This document shows, in pieces, positions 7,858 to 15,858 of a DNA stretch of 59,415 nucleotides. This DNA is from Nocardioides sp. J54. Its GTDB lineage: Bacteria; Actinomycetota; Actinomycetes; Propionibacteriales; Nocardioidaceae. The DNA is taken from assembly GCF_000519005.1 (NCBI RefSeq), contig NZ_JAER01000027.1:1-59415 (forward strand). The letters run 5' to 3'. A program made the position numbers and the translations under genes. A model generated the notes under the pieces. The model had not been told where the DNA came from. It saw nothing but the letters and a program-made list of their open reading frames with translations, and made no database searches. Each line of letters opens with the position of its first letter. Positions within the stretch are counted from its first letter, which is position 1.

Positions 7858-8637
7858 TCAGAGCTCGCTGACCACCACGTCCAGCTGCGTGCCGTTCTTC
7901 CCGGCAGCGCCGACCTCGACGGTCCAGCCGAGCCGCTCCAGCACCCCGGCGAGCGCGGCGGGGGTGCGCGGGTCGGCGCCGTCCTCGAGCAGGGCACGGA
8001 CGATGCGGCCCTTGGTGGCCTTGTTGAAGTGGCTGACCACCTTGCGGGTGCCGTTGTGCTCGTGCAGCACCCGCACGGTCGCGGTGCGGGCCGCGAGCTC
8101 CGGGCCGGGGCGCCAGAAGCTCGCGTACATCCCCGAGCGCAGGTCGACGAAGAGGCCCTTGCCGATCGCCGCGGCCATCACTTCGGGCAGCGCCTCGCGC
8201 CACACGCCGGCGACAGGGCCGAGGGCGGGAAGGCTGACGTCGCCGGAGAGCCGGTACGACGGGATGCGGTCACCGAGGCGCACCATGCCGAACAGGCTGG
8301 ACGCCACGGCGACCCGCGACGTCGCCCGCCGCTTCGCCGCGGCGGACAGGGTCTCGACGTCCAGCGCGTCGTAGAGCACGCCGGTGTAGATCCGGTCGGC
8401 GCGAGCGGTCGGGGCGTCCGTCAGGTCGGCGTTGCGGGCGACCAGGTCCCGCTGGCCGGCGGACAGGCCGAGCACCGCGGCCGCCTTGTCGGCGTCGTCG
8501 CGGCACAGCGTGACCAGGGCGTCGAGCACCTCGGCCCGGGCGGCGGTCAGCCCGGGCGACGAGAGCGCCTCGAGGTCGAGGGGCTTGCCCCGCTTCGGCT
8601 CGGACTTCCCCTCGCTCGGGGGCAGCAGGATCAGCAC
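7858..8637 (-). CDS. yaaA: Peroxide stress protein YaaA family
   Basis: A 259-residue YaaA (DUF328) protein. The signature LLPPSEGKSEPKRGKPLDL is at the extreme N-terminus, and YTGVLYDALDV, FGMVRLGDRIPSYRL and VSHFNKATKGRIVRALL follow in the family order. In E. coli YaaA lowers free iron under hydrogen peroxide stress and protects DNA; structural work shows a DNA-binding helix-hairpin-helix-like fold. The start is GTG 8637, fixed by a TATCCT box 6 bases upstream. It is divergent from the RNB nuclease gene with a 23-base gap and overlapping promoters, and convergent with the RNase H gene. Confidence 0.9.
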   Translation of the reverse strand: MLILLPPSEGKSEPKRGKPLDLEALSSPGLTAARAEVLDALVTLCRDDADKAAAVLGLSAGQRDLVARNADLTDAPTARADRIYTGVLYDALDVETLSAAAKRRATSRVAVASSLFGMVRLGDRIPSYRLSGDVSLPALGPVAGVWREALPEVMAAAIGKGLFVDLRSGMYASFWRPGPELAARTATVRVLHEHNGTRKVVSHFNKATKGRIVRALLEDGADPRTPAALAGVLERLGWTVEVGAAGKNGTQLDVVVSEL

Positions 8638-8643
8638 CGGGCA

Positions 8644-8653
8644 AGGATAGGGT
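8644..8653. promoter_or_regulatory. Overlapping divergent -10 boxes for yaaA and the RNB gene
   Basis: On the minus strand TATCCT (8649-8644) is 6 bases before the yaaA GTG. On the plus strand TAGGGT (8648-8653) is 7 bases before the RNB ATG. The two boxes share bases 8648-8649, so polymerase should not be able to occupy both at once. Confidence 0.55.
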
Positions 8654-8660
8654 CGAGCCC

Positions 8661-10094
8661 ATGCCGAACAACCTCGTGGTCCGGGTCCACGCGAGCTCGC
8701 CGGCGCTCCAGGAGGGCCTGCAGGCGATCGTCGAGGATCTCGAGCTCCCGGGCGAGTTCCCCGCCGAGGTGACCGCCGCCGCGGAGCGGGCCGTCGCCGA
8801 CGCCGTGCTGCCCGACCTCGACCGGACCGACCTGCCGCTGGTCACCATCGATCCCGAGGGGTCGATGGACCTCGACCAGGCCGTGCACATCGAGCGGGAC
8901 GGCGACGGCTTCGTCGTCCACTACGCGATCGCCGACGTCGCCTCCTTCGTCACGCCGGGCGACCCGGTCGACCTCGAGGCGCACCGCCGCGGCGAGACCC
9001 TGTACGGCGCGGGCAGTCGGATCCCGCTGCACCCACCGGTGCTGTCCGAGGACGGCGCCTCGCTGCTGACCGAGCAGGTGCGCCCGGCGCTGCTCTGGAC
9101 GGTCCGCCTCGACGCCGCCGGCGCGATCACCGGCGTCCACGTCGAGCGGGCGCGCGTGCGCTCCACCGGACGCTGGTCCTACGTCGAGGCCCAGAAGGCG
9201 CTCGACGACGGCTCCGCGCCGGAGGTCCTCCAGCTGCTGCGCGAGGTCGGCCGGCTGCGCGAGCAGCAGGAGGTCGACCGGGGCGGCGTCTCGCTGCCGC
9301 TGCCGGAGCAGGAGGTCGACGAGACCGACGCCGGCTTCCAGCTCGTGCTGCGCGAGCAGCTGCCCGTCGAGCAGTGGAACGCGCACATCTCGCTGCTCAC
9401 CGGCATCGCCGCCGCAGCCCTCATGGTCGAGCACCGTGTCGGCCTGCTGCGCACCCTGCCGCCGCCGGACCCGCGCGACGTCGAGCGGTTGCGCCGCGTC
9501 GCCAAGGGCCTGCGGATCGACTGGCCGGCCGACGCCGACTACCCGGCGTTCATCCGCTCCCTCGACCCGGCGGTGTCGCAGCACCAGGCGATGGTCGTGG
9601 CCTGCACCCGCCTGCTGCGCGGCAGCGGGTACGCCGCCTTCGACGGCGACCTGCCCGAGCAGACCCTGCACTCGGCGATCGCCGCCGAGTACGCCCACGT
9701 GACGGCGCCGCTGCGGCGCCTCGGCGACCGCTACGCTGGCGAGGTGTGCCTCGCCCTGTGCGCCGGTGAGCCGGTCCCGGACTGGGTCCGCGAGGCGCTG
9801 CCCGCGCTCCCGAAGGAGCTGCAGGACTCTGCCCGTCGGGCCGGGGCCTACGAGCGCGCCGTGCTCGACCTGCTCGAGGCAGCCGTGCTCGCCGACCGGG
9901 TGGGTGAGGACTTCGACGGAGTCGTCACCAGCGTCCGCGAGGACGAGCCGGAGGTCGGTGTCGTCGTGCTGGCCGAGATCGGCGTCGAGGCGCCGGTGAC
10001 CTCGCCACGCCCGCTCCCGCTCGGCGAGGACGTGCGCGTGCGCCTCGCCTCCGTCGACCTGGCCGCCCGCAAGGTCGCCTTCGAGCTGCCGTGA
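8661..10094 (+). CDS. RNB-domain (RNase II/R family) ribonuclease
   Basis: A 477-residue short-form RNB exonuclease. The catalytic Asp cluster is in IDPEGSMDLDQAVHIER (about residues 69-85), followed by HYAIADVASFV and ETLYGAGSRIPLHPPVLSE, the classic RNB core. EYAHVTAPLRRLGDRY near 340-355 is the conserved 3' motif. There is no N-terminal cold-shock domain; a small beta domain at the C-terminus may replace S1. Such enzymes degrade single-stranded RNA 3' to 5'. A leaderless promoter box precedes the ATG. The stop overlaps the cobU start (GTGA), so the nuclease and cobU are probably one transcript. Confidence 0.92.
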   Translation: MPNNLVVRVHASSPALQEGLQAIVEDLELPGEFPAEVTAAAERAVADAVLPDLDRTDLPLVTIDPEGSMDLDQAVHIERDGDGFVVHYAIADVASFVTPGDPVDLEAHRRGETLYGAGSRIPLHPPVLSEDGASLLTEQVRPALLWTVRLDAAGAITGVHVERARVRSTGRWSYVEAQKALDDGSAPEVLQLLREVGRLREQQEVDRGGVSLPLPEQEVDETDAGFQLVLREQLPVEQWNAHISLLTGIAAAALMVEHRVGLLRTLPPPDPRDVERLRRVAKGLRIDWPADADYPAFIRSLDPAVSQHQAMVVACTRLLRGSGYAAFDGDLPEQTLHSAIAAEYAHVTAPLRRLGDRYAGEVCLALCAGEPVPDWVREALPALPKELQDSARRAGAYERAVLDLLEAAVLADRVGEDFDGVVTSVREDEPEVGVVVLAEIGVEAPVTSPRPLPLGEDVRVRLASVDLAARKVAFELP

Positions 10095-10612
10095 GGGTCC
10101 TCGTCACCGGTGGCGTGCGATCCGGCAAGTCGCGCCACGCCGAGGCCCTGCTCGCCGACGCCGGTGACGTCACCTACGTCGCCGCCGGCCCCGTGTACGA
10201 CGACGCCGACTGGGCCGCGCGCATCGCCGTGCACCGCGAGCGCCGGCCGGCGGGCTGGCGCACCGAGGAGACCCGCGACGTCGCCGGTGTCCTCACCGGC
10301 GCTGGGGGAGCGGTGCTCGTCGACTGCCTCGGCACCTGGCTCACCGCCGTGATCGACGAGGCCGGGCTGTGGGAGGCGCCGGTCGGCGAGGTGGAGGCGC
10401 ACGTCCTCGCCGAGCTCGACCGCGTGGTGGAGGCCGTCGCCGCAGCGAGCGTGCCGGTCGTGCTGGTCACCAACGAGGTCGGCCTCGGCGTCGTACCGGT
10501 CGAGCGGTCGGGGCGGCTGTTCCGCGACCTGCTCGGCACGGCCAACCAGCGCGTCGCCGAGGTCTGCGACGAGGTGCACCTCGTGGTGGCCGGACGGGTG
10601 CTCCGTCTCTGA
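10091..10612 (+). CDS. cobU: Adenosylcobinamide kinase / guanylyltransferase CobU
   Basis: A 173-residue CobU. The P-loop GGVRSGKS is at residues 7-14. VYDDADWAARIAVHRERRP contains the His that receives GMP in the guanylyltransferase step. DCLGTWL (about 78-84) and VTNEVGLGVVP (about 130-140) are family signatures. It phosphorylates adenosylcobinamide with a nucleoside triphosphate and then transfers GMP, giving adenosyl-GDP-cobinamide in the nucleotide-loop pathway of cobalamin synthesis. GTG 10091 overlaps the RNB gene stop. It converges on cobS with a 24-base gap. The corrin-ring genes are not in the window, so this may be a salvage set or part of a split pathway. Confidence 0.95.
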   Translation: MRVLVTGGVRSGKSRHAEALLADAGDVTYVAAGPVYDDADWAARIAVHRERRPAGWRTEETRDVAGVLTGAGGAVLVDCLGTWLTAVIDEAGLWEAPVGEVEAHVLAELDRVVEAVAAASVPVVLVTNEVGLGVVPVERSGRLFRDLLGTANQRVAEVCDEVHLVVAGRVLRL

Positions 10613-10636
10613 GCCAGGGCCGGTTCAGGGCTGGTG

Positions 10637-11413
10637 TCAGAGGTGGTCGTAGCCGGCGAGCCCGACGAGCAGCACCGCCAGCGCGACCTCGATGGAGGCG
10701 CCGAAGACGTCGCCCGTGACCCCACCGAAGCGGCGCACCGCGTGCCGCACCAGCAGCGCGACCGCGACGGCTGCGACGAGGACGGTCACCGGGCCGCGCA
10801 CCGGGTCCAGCAGGGCCGCGAGGCCGGCCAGCGCCGCCCACCCGAGGACCGCGACGGGCAGCGGGACCCGCCGGGTGAAAGTGACGCCGAGACCGTCCTG
10901 ACGGGCCGGGGGAGCCAGGCGGCAGCAGGTGATCCACAGCGCGGCCCGCGACGCGCAGACCAGCAGGCCGGCGACGACGGCGTACCGCCACTCGCCGGGC
11001 AACGGGACGAACCACGACAGCGCCGCGGCCTGGGCGCCGAGCACGAGCACCAGCGCCGCGACGCCCGCCGGCCCGGCCGTGCCCGACTTCATCACCGCCA
11101 GCGACCGCTCACGGTCGTAGGAGGACGTCAGGCCGTCGACCACGTCGGAGAGCCCGTCGAGGTGCAGCGCCCGGCTGCCGACCGCGAGCGCCGCGAGCGC
11201 GACGAGCGCCACGGCGACGTCGGGCAGCCCGAGGCGTCCGCCGGCCCAGAGCACCACCGCGACGGTGGCACCGAGCGGCAGGACCGCGACCGGGGCGAGC
11301 AGCAGCGCCCCTGTGGCGGTGCCGGGGGTCACCCGCAGCACGGGCGGGACCCGCAGGGCGGTCAGCATCCCGATCGCGAGCCGCAGGCTGCGACCCACCA
11401 CGGCGGGGCTCAC
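10637..11413 (-). CDS. cobS: Adenosylcobinamide-GDP ribazoletransferase CobS
   Basis: A 258-residue integral membrane protein with about 6-7 hydrophobic helices. The key acidic motif HLDGLSDVVDGL (about residues 84-95) binds Mg2+, and SSYDRERSLAVMKSG follows, as in all CobS proteins. It joins alpha-ribazole (or its phosphate) to adenosyl-GDP-cobinamide, the last condensation of cobalamin assembly, at the inner membrane. GTG 11413 is chosen because it lies one base past the cobT stop and gives the family N-terminus GRSLRLAIGMLTALRVPP; the frame stays open upstream inside cobT. It is co-transcribed with cobT. Confidence 0.93.
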   Translation of the reverse strand: MSPAVVGRSLRLAIGMLTALRVPPVLRVTPGTATGALLLAPVAVLPLGATVAVVLWAGGRLGLPDVAVALVALAALAVGSRALHLDGLSDVVDGLTSSYDRERSLAVMKSGTAGPAGVAALVLVLGAQAAALSWFVPLPGEWRYAVVAGLLVCASRAALWITCCRLAPPARQDGLGVTFTRRVPLPVAVLGWAALAGLAALLDPVRGPVTVLVAAVAVALLVRHAVRRFGGVTGDVFGASIEVALAVLLVGLAGYDHL

Positions 11414-11414
11414 C

Positions 11415-12452
11415 TCACTCCGAGGGCGGCAGGAGGTCGGCGAGCAGGGCGACGTCGCGCAGCACGGCGACGGCCGAGCGGAGCACCGGGACCGCGGCCA
11501 CGGCGCCGGAGCCCTCGCCCAGTCGCATCCCGAGGTCGAGCACCGGCTCGAGGCCCATCTTCTCCAGCGCGAGCGACTGGGCGGGCTCGGTGGAGCGGTG
11601 GCCGGCGGCGAACCACGCGGCGGCACCCGGGGCCATCCGGTCCGCGGTCAGCGCGCACGCGACCGACATCAGGCCGTCGAGCAGGACGGGCACGCCGCTC
11701 TCCGCAGCCTCGACCAGGTAGCCCACCGTCGCGGCGAGGTCGGCGCTGCCGACCGCCTGCAGGGTCTGCACCGGGTCCGCCAGCCGGTCACCAGCACGGT
11801 CGAGCGCCTGCTGCACGACCTGCTGCTTGAACAGCAGCGCCGCGTCGTCGACGCCCGTGCCGCGGCCGGTGACCTCCTGGGCCGGCAGGCCGAGGGCCGC
11901 GGCGACCATGGCGGAGGCCGGCGTGGTGTTGCCGATCCCCATGTCGCCGGACATCAGCAGCTGCGCGCCGGCCGCGATCTCGTCGCGGGCCACCTGGCGG
12001 CCGACCTCGATGGCGGCGGCGGTCTCCTCCGCGGAGAGTGCGTCCTCGACGTGGATGGCGCCGCTGCCGCGGCGCACCTTGTGCGCCTGCACCTCGGCCG
12101 GCACGCCCTCGAGGTCGTCGTCCACGGCGATGTCGAGCACGCGCACGTGCACGCCGTGCGCGGCGGCGAGCGCGGAGACGCCGGCCTTGCCGAGGACGAA
12201 GGTGTGCACCATCGCCGGCGTGATCGCCGGCGGGTAGGCGGAGACGCCGTGCTGGGCGACCCCGTGGTCGCCGGCGAAGATCACCAGGCGCACGTTGTCG
12301 AGCGGCGCGGGCGGGCACTGGCCCTGCGTCGCGGCGACCCACACGCCGAGCTCGCCGAGGCGCCCCAGCGCCCCCGCAGGCGTGGCCAGCCCGGCGAGCC
12401 GCTCGGCGGCGGCGGTACGGACGGCGGGATCGGGTACGGCGACGGCGTTCAT
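11415..12452 (-). CDS. cobT: Nicotinate-nucleotide-dimethylbenzimidazole phosphoribosyltransferase CobT
   Basis: A 345-residue CobT. FAGDHGVAQHGVSAYP (about 74-89), GDMGIGNTTPASAM (about 167-180), GRGTGVDD and the C-terminal GMRLGEGSGA are hallmarks; the Glu of GEGSGA is the catalytic base in the family. It activates 5,6-dimethylbenzimidazole to alpha-ribazole phosphate, the substrate used by the adjacent CobS. ATG 12452 is preferred to an upstream in-frame start at 12494 because a TAGCGT box sits 8 bases before it. cobS follows after one base. No B12 riboswitch is seen in the 150 bases upstream. Confidence 0.95.
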   Translation of the reverse strand: MNAVAVPDPAVRTAAAERLAGLATPAGALGRLGELGVWVAATQGQCPPAPLDNVRLVIFAGDHGVAQHGVSAYPPAITPAMVHTFVLGKAGVSALAAAHGVHVRVLDIAVDDDLEGVPAEVQAHKVRRGSGAIHVEDALSAEETAAAIEVGRQVARDEIAAGAQLLMSGDMGIGNTTPASAMVAAALGLPAQEVTGRGTGVDDAALLFKQQVVQQALDRAGDRLADPVQTLQAVGSADLAATVGYLVEAAESGVPVLLDGLMSVACALTADRMAPGAAAWFAAGHRSTEPAQSLALEKMGLEPVLDLGMRLGEGSGAVAAVPVLRSAVAVLRDVALLADLLPPSE

Positions 12453-12460
12453 GGACCCAG

Positions 12461-12466
12461 ACGCTA
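12461..12466 (-). promoter_or_regulatory. -10 box TAGCGT upstream of cobT
   Basis: Read on the minus strand, TAGCGT lies 8 bases before the cobT ATG. It suggests a leaderless or near-leaderless cobT-cobS transcript. Confidence 0.45.
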
Positions 12467-12518
12467 TCGCGAGGGCCGACGTGTCCCGGGCCACGTCCCA
12501 GCCGAACTGAAGTGGGGC

Positions 12519-12535
12519 AGTCGAGTTGGTCGACT
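12519..12535. promoter_or_regulatory. Inverted repeat AGTCGA-N5-TCGACT, possible operator
   Basis: A perfect 6-base inverted repeat lies 72 bases before the ABC transporter start and directly abuts a TATCCT -10-like box (12535-12540). The position suits a repressor or activator site for the transporter. The regulator is unknown. Confidence 0.35.
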
Positions 12536-12606
12536 ATCCTCGCGCCATCTCGGGTGGTTCGCTGTCGGCGTCGGGGCCGCACCGCGCCCGGGCGTGAGGA
12601 GACGAC

Positions 12607-14178
12607 ATGCGACGACGACAGCCGCGACGACAGCTGCGACGACAGCTGCGGCCCGCCCGACGCGCGGCAGGACTCGGTGGGATCGCGCGGATCGTGGCAG
12701 TCCTCGCCGGGGTGCTGGGGTCGCTCCTGCTGGCAGCCAGCGGCCCTGCGCACGCCGACGGCGACGGCGATGGTGGTGCCGCCGGCGAACGCCGGGTGGT
12801 CCGCGTCGGCACCGAGGGCACCTACCCGCCGTTCTCCTTCCACGAGGCAGGCTCTGCCGAGGTCACCGGCTACGACATCGACGTCGTGAAGGCGGTCGCG
12901 GAGCGCGCCGGGTGGGAGCTGGAGTTCGTCGAGACGCAGTGGGACGCGATCTTCCCGGCCCTCGACGCCGGACGGATCGACGTCATCGCCAACCAGGTCT
13001 CGTGGAACGAGGAGCGCGCCGCCGACTACGGGCTCTCGGACCCCTACACCTACTCCGAGGGCGTGATCGTCACCCGTGCGGACGAGGACGCCATCACCAC
13101 GCTCGAGGACCTCGCCGGCCGCACGACCGCGCAGTCGGCCACGAGCAACTGGGCCCAGGTCGCGCGTGACGCCGGCGCGAGGGTCGAGACCGTCGAGGGC
13201 TTCGCGCAGGCGGTCGCGCTGCTCGCGCAGGGCCGCGTCGACGCCATCGTCAACGACAACATCGCCGTGCTCGACTACCTCGCCCAGACCGGGTCGGAGG
13301 AGGTGAAGATCGCCGGCGTCGCCGAGGGCGAGTCCACCGAGCAGGTGCTCACCTTCCGCCAGGACGACACCGAGCTGCTCACCGCTGCCAACCAGGCCCT
13401 CGCCGAGCTGTCCGCCGACGGCACGCTGGCCGAGATCTCCGAGAAGTACTTCAAGGCCGACGTCTCCGTCGAGGGCGGCGGCGGTGACGTCGACGTCAGC
13501 GGCGCACGGGCCCGCTCGTCGAACTGGGACATCGTCCGGGACGAGTCCTGGCCGATGATCAAGGGCCTGCTGCGGATCACCGTCCCGCTGACTGTCGTGG
13601 CCTTCGCGGGCGGTCTCACCCTCGCGGTCCTCGTCGCGCTGGCGCGCATCTCCAGCAGCCGGATCCTCGCCGGGGCAGCGCGGGCGTTCATCTCCGCGAT
13701 CCGCGGCACCCCGCTGCTGCTGCAGCTGTTCATCGTCTTCTACGGACTGCCGCAGGTCGGGATCCGGCTCGACGGCTTCGTCGCGGCAGCGCTGGCCTTC
13801 GGCCTCAACGTCGCCGGATACGCCGCCGAGATCGTCCGTTCCGCGATCCTCGCCGTGCCGAAGGGCCAGTTCGAGGCGGCGCAGACCATCGGGCTGGACT
13901 ACCGGCAGACCCTGCGGCGCATCGTGTTCCCGCAGGCCCTGCGCACCGCCGTACCGCCACTGTCGAACACGCTGCTCTCGCTGCTCAAGGACACCTCGCT
14001 GGTGGCGCCCCTGCTGCTGTCCGACATCACCCGCGTGGCCCAGGAGGCGGCCGGGCGCACCAACGAGTTCCTGCTGCTCTACGCGTACGCAGGCCTCTAC
14101 TACTGGATCATCTGCACCCTGCTCTCGGCCGGCCAGACCCGGCTCGAGGCCCGACTCGACAGGTACGTGGCGAAGTGA
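12607..14178 (+). CDS. Amino-acid ABC transporter, fused substrate-binding protein and permease
   Basis: A 523-residue fusion. Residues 1-52 are an Arg-rich N-terminus and signal segment ending near GPAHADG. Residues 60-290 are a family 3 periplasmic binding domain (VGTEGTYPPFSFHE, GYDIDVVKAVAERAG, and a terminal EISEKYFKADVS). Residues 305-520 are a HisM-type permease with the EAA loop EAAQTIGLDYRQTLRRIVFPQA. KDTSLVAPLLLSDITR resembles cystine or polar amino-acid permeases; the substrate is inferred only. Three tandem 12-base repeats encode the RRQPRRQLRRQLR N-terminus. AGGAG precedes the ATG. The ATPase gene overlaps its stop. Confidence 0.9.
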   Translation: MRRRQPRRQLRRQLRPARRAAGLGGIARIVAVLAGVLGSLLLAASGPAHADGDGDGGAAGERRVVRVGTEGTYPPFSFHEAGSAEVTGYDIDVVKAVAERAGWELEFVETQWDAIFPALDAGRIDVIANQVSWNEERAADYGLSDPYTYSEGVIVTRADEDAITTLEDLAGRTTAQSATSNWAQVARDAGARVETVEGFAQAVALLAQGRVDAIVNDNIAVLDYLAQTGSEEVKIAGVAEGESTEQVLTFRQDDTELLTAANQALAELSADGTLAEISEKYFKADVSVEGGGGDVDVSGARARSSNWDIVRDESWPMIKGLLRITVPLTVVAFAGGLTLAVLVALARISSSRILAGAARAFISAIRGTPLLLQLFIVFYGLPQVGIRLDGFVAAALAFGLNVAGYAAEIVRSAILAVPKGQFEAAQTIGLDYRQTLRRIVFPQALRTAVPPLSNTLLSLLKDTSLVAPLLLSDITRVAQEAAGRTNEFLLLYAYAGLYYWIICTLLSAGQTRLEARLDRYVAK

Positions 14179-14975
14179 GCGAGACCGACGTGGGTACGAC
14201 GAACGGCACGACCACGCCCGAGATCCGGGTCCGTGGCCTCGCGAAGTCCTTCGGCGACAACGCCGTGCTGAGGGGCGTCGACTTCACGGCCGCCCGCGGC
14301 ACCTCCACGGTGCTGCTCGGGCCGTCCGGCTCCGGGAAGACCACCGTGCTGCGCTCGCTCGCCGTGCTCGAGCGCCCCGACGAGGGCGTGGTCGGCATCG
14401 GCGACGTCGAGGTCGACTTCTCCCGCCTGCCCGACGGCAAGGCCGGGCAGCGCGAGGTGGCCCGGCTGCGGGCGCAGAGCGGCTTCGTGTTCCAGACCCA
14501 CAACCTCTTCCCGCACCGCACCGTGCTGGAGAACCTCATCGAGGGCCCGGTCGTCGCCCAGCGCCGGCCGAAGGAGGAGGTCGTCGCCGAGGCGCGGGTG
14601 CTGCTCGAGCAGGTCGGGCTCGCCCAGCGCGAGGACGCCTACCCGTTCCAGCTCTCCGGCGGGCAGCAGCAGCGCGTGGGCATCGCCCGCGCGCTGGCGC
14701 TGAAGCCGGAGGTCGTGCTCTTCGACGAGCCGACCTCCGCGCTGGACCCCGAGCTCGTCGGCGAGGTGCTCGCGGTGGTCCGCGACCTCGCCGAGCAGGG
14801 CTGGACCACCGTCATCGTCACCCACGAGATCCACTTCGCCCGCAAGGTCGCCGACCAGGCGCTCTTCCTCGACGGCGGCCGGATCGTCGAGGCGGGGCCG
14901 CCCGGCGAGGTGCTCGAGGCGCCCCGCACCGAGCGGGCCCGGCAGTTCCTGCGCCGGATCCTCGACCCCGGCTGA
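14175..14975 (+). CDS. Amino-acid ABC transporter ATP-binding protein
   Basis: A 266-residue ABC ATPase of the polar amino-acid (GlnQ/HisP/TcyN) type. Walker A is GPSGSGKTT (about 52-60), the Q-loop FVFQTHNLFPHRT near 105, the signature LSGGQQQRV near 160, Walker B VVLFDEPTSALDPE near 182, and the switch His VTHEI near 215. It powers the fused binding protein/permease encoded just upstream. Translation is coupled: GTG 14175 overlaps the upstream stop. The pair forms a complete importer with only two polypeptides. Confidence 0.93.
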   Translation: MSETDVGTTNGTTTPEIRVRGLAKSFGDNAVLRGVDFTAARGTSTVLLGPSGSGKTTVLRSLAVLERPDEGVVGIGDVEVDFSRLPDGKAGQREVARLRAQSGFVFQTHNLFPHRTVLENLIEGPVVAQRRPKEEVVAEARVLLEQVGLAQREDAYPFQLSGGQQQRVGIARALALKPEVVLFDEPTSALDPELVGEVLAVVRDLAEQGWTTVIVTHEIHFARKVADQALFLDGGRIVEAGPPGEVLEAPRTERARQFLRRILDPG

Positions 14976-14991
14976 CAGGTAGGCAGGCAGG

Positions 14992-14997
14992 TAGGGT
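14992..14997 (+). promoter_or_regulatory. -10 box TAGGGT, leaderless start of the 2H phosphoesterase gene
   Basis: TAGGGT is 6 bases before GTG 15004 and supports that start. A short AGGCAGGCAGG run just upstream lies outside the expected transcript. Confidence 0.5.
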
Positions 14998-15003
14998 CCG
15001 GCC

Positions 15004-15612
15004 GTGGCCCACACCGTCCTGCTCGTCCCCGTCCCGGCCCTCGAGCCGTACGTGCGGGCACGGTGGGAGCACTACGAGCCGGGGTGGGTCTCCCGCGACC
15101 CGGCGTTCACCCACGCCCACGTCACGGCGCTGGCGCCGTTCCTGCCGGACCCCGCTGCGGCCGACCTCGCGGTGCTCGCCGAGGTCGCGGCGTCGGTCCC
15201 GGCGTTCGACTTCGAGCTCACCGAGGTGGCGGTGTTCCCGGACGGGGTCATCCACCTGCTGCCGGAGCCGGCCGGCCCGTTCTCGTCGCTGACCGGCCGG
15301 CTGTGGGAGCTGTTCCCGCAGTGCCCGCCGTATGCGGGCGAGTTCGCGGACGTCGTACCGCACCTGACGCTGGACCACACCGCCGCCGGCGTCACCGTCG
15401 AGTCGGTGCGGGCCGACCTGGCCGGCCTGCTGCCCGTGCGCTGCCGGGCCGACCGGCTCGAGCTGCACCACTACGCCGAGGGCGACTGCCGCGTCCTCGC
15501 GTCGTGGCCGCTGGGGCCGTCACGGTCAGTGGACGACCTTGAGGCCGACGACGCAACCGACCAGGCCGAGGATCAGCAGGATCCGCACGACGCTGACCGG
15601 CTCCTCGCCTGA
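15004..15612 (+). CDS. 2'-5' RNA ligase / 2H phosphoesterase family protein
   Basis: A 202-residue protein with two HxT/S-type motifs of the 2H phosphoesterase (LigT-like) fold: HAHVTAL near residue 38 and HLTLDHT near 120. Family members open or join 2'-5' or cyclic phosphodiester bonds in RNA or nucleotides; the substrate here is unknown. The last 29 residues (RSVDDLEADDATDQ to the end) are encoded on the strand opposite the guanidinium exporter gene and are low-complexity, so the functional domain probably ends near residue 173. GTG start supported by a leaderless box. Confidence 0.8.
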   Translation: MAHTVLLVPVPALEPYVRARWEHYEPGWVSRDPAFTHAHVTALAPFLPDPAAADLAVLAEVAASVPAFDFELTEVAVFPDGVIHLLPEPAGPFSSLTGRLWELFPQCPPYAGEFADVVPHLTLDHTAAGVTVESVRADLAGLLPVRCRADRLELHHYAEGDCRVLASWPLGPSRSVDDLEADDATDQAEDQQDPHDADRLLA

Positions 15613-15840
15613 GGCCATCGCGACCGCGACCGTCAGCGCGGCGCCGATGCCGACCCACACCGCGTAGGCGGTGCCGACGGGCAGGGTGCGCATCGCGTAG
15701 CCGAGGCCGAGCATGCTCGCGACCACGGTCACGGCGAACACCACCGACGGACCGAGGCGGGTGAACCCCTCGGAGCGGGAGAGCGCGGTCGCCCACGCTG
15801 CCTCGAGACCGCCCGACAGGACCAGGACGAACCAGGCCAT
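15526..15840 (-). CDS. gdx: SMR-family guanidinium exporter Gdx (SugE-type)
   Basis: A 104-residue small multidrug resistance protein with four membrane helices. The SugE/Gdx signature GGLEAAWATAL carries the essential Glu (residue 13); LPVGTAYAVWVGIGAA marks helix 3. Gdx exports guanidinium in exchange for protons as an antiparallel dimer. The assignment to the Gdx rather than the drug-exporting Qac branch is supported by a guanidine-III riboswitch directly upstream. The start is ATG 15840 with AAGGA ten bases before it; longer in-frame starts run through the riboswitch. Its 3' end overlaps the convergent 2H phosphoesterase gene by 87 bases. Confidence 0.92.
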   Translation of the reverse strand: MAWFVLVLSGGLEAAWATALSRSEGFTRLGPSVVFAVTVVASMLGLGYAMRTLPVGTAYAVWVGIGAALTVAVAMASGEEPVSVVRILLILGLVGCVVGLKVVH

Positions 15841-15858
15841 CACAGCCACATCCTTCGT

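Noticed and set aside
12453..12606. Cobalamin riboswitch before cobT
   Set aside because: No B12-box-like core is visible, and a -10 box sits only 8 bases before the start.
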